Assembly: GCA_004556155.1 (NCBI GenBank)
Contig: SFIM01000013.1
Location: forward strand, 1-57,246
Source of the DNA: Clostridiales bacterium
GTDB lineage: Bacteria > Bacillota > Clostridia > Christensenellales > Aristaeellaceae
Length of the DNA stretch: 57,246 nt
Direction of reading: 5' to 3'
Shown here: one piece after another, positions 57,204 through 57,246 of the stretch
Position numbering within the stretch: the stretch's first letter is position 1
Layout: each line of letters opens with the position of its first letter
Made by a program: the position numbers and the translations under genes
The notes under the pieces: model-generated
Seen by the model: only the letters and a program-made list of their open reading frames with translations
Told to the model about the DNA's origin: nothing
Databases searched by the model: none

Positions 57204-57246
57204 TACCTGCCGCGCCTAAAGGCGCATTGAACAGTCCAGCAACCGC
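57159..57246. mobile_element. Possible end of an IS200/IS605-like element
   Basis: A cluster of small hairpins at the window edge: ACCACCGGC-TAA-GCCGGTGGT (57159-57179), TGCCTT-CA-AGGCA (57188-57200) and GCGCCT-AA-AGGCGC (57213-57226), followed by ATTGAACAGTCCAGC. Subterminal hairpins without terminal inverted repeats are typical of IS200/IS605 ends. The reading frame of the deacetylase runs into it, as if the element inserted at the gene's 3' end. The transposase would lie outside the window. Confidence 0.4.

Noticed and set aside
1..57246. CRISPR array
   Set aside because: No series of identical 24-40 bp repeats with regular unique spacers was seen; the repeats here are dispersed hairpin elements and there are no cas genes.

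Overview
The window comes from a GC-rich, endospore-forming member of the Clostridia, most likely an uncultured gut- or rumen-type lineage. Support for this: sigE, sigG, spoIIGA and sleB-ypeB (sporulation and germination), strong GGAGG ribosome binding sites, an S-box riboswitch in front of metK, LplB/LplC/LipO-type sugar uptake, and hairpin-rich intergenic repeats of the kind common in gut Clostridia genomes. No species can be named from the sequence alone.

Layout. 1-8635: a hairpin-rich left edge, a LysR regulator divergent from a heterodimeric ABC exporter pair (perfect dyad between them), gpmI, and the sleB-ypeB operon. 8849-21117: a compact phage head/tail cluster (terminase, portal, scaffold, N4-gp56-type capsid, connectors, tail tube, a very small tape-measure candidate, a 967-residue receptor-binding protein, holin) followed by two small regulators. 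It has no integrase, replication or lysin gene, and two copies of a host-type intergenic repeat lie inside it. 21227-30130: XRE-membrane regulator, HD hydrolase, a long structured RNA in front of a zinc-ribbon gene, yebC, a small AT-rich nucleotidyltransferase gene, the spoIIGA-sigE-sigG cluster split by a 577-bp foldback repeat, RNase Y and tRNA-Trp. 30288-46840: an L-rhamnose locus (rhaA, rhaD, MBL hydrolase, GH78 rhamnosidase, rhaB, AraC regulator), an aldolase-luxS pair, a sialidase-like beta-propeller protein and a three-gene sugar ABC importer. 46871-57246: SAM-riboswitch-controlled metK, bioY, a D-2-hydroxyacid dehydrogenase, an overlooked 42-residue ORF behind a stem-loop leader, a secreted LRR protein, aroD, a tandem-barnase/barstar pair, small membrane and hypothetical genes, and a frameshifted polysaccharide deacetylase ending in a probable insertion-element end.

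Main biological points. (1) Three promoters in the rhamnose/sugar region (rhaA, the sialidase-like gene, lplB) carry the same roughly 40-bp direct-repeat operator at the same distance from weak -35 boxes, so one AraC regulator probably joins them in a regulon. (2) A dispersed repeat family has ends that are perfect 27-29 bp hairpins with compensatory base changes. Complete copies are foldback elements of 174, 577 and 764 bp, and the two larger ones (plus one decayed copy) carry a multi-hairpin module whose stems covary over five copies. This is the strongest candidate for something undescribed. (3) A secreted protein with two barnase domains, the second lacking the catalytic His, is coupled to a barstar gene. 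(4) The phage cluster looks like a long-resident, possibly domesticated particle. All functional statements come from reading protein motifs by eye; no database search was possible.
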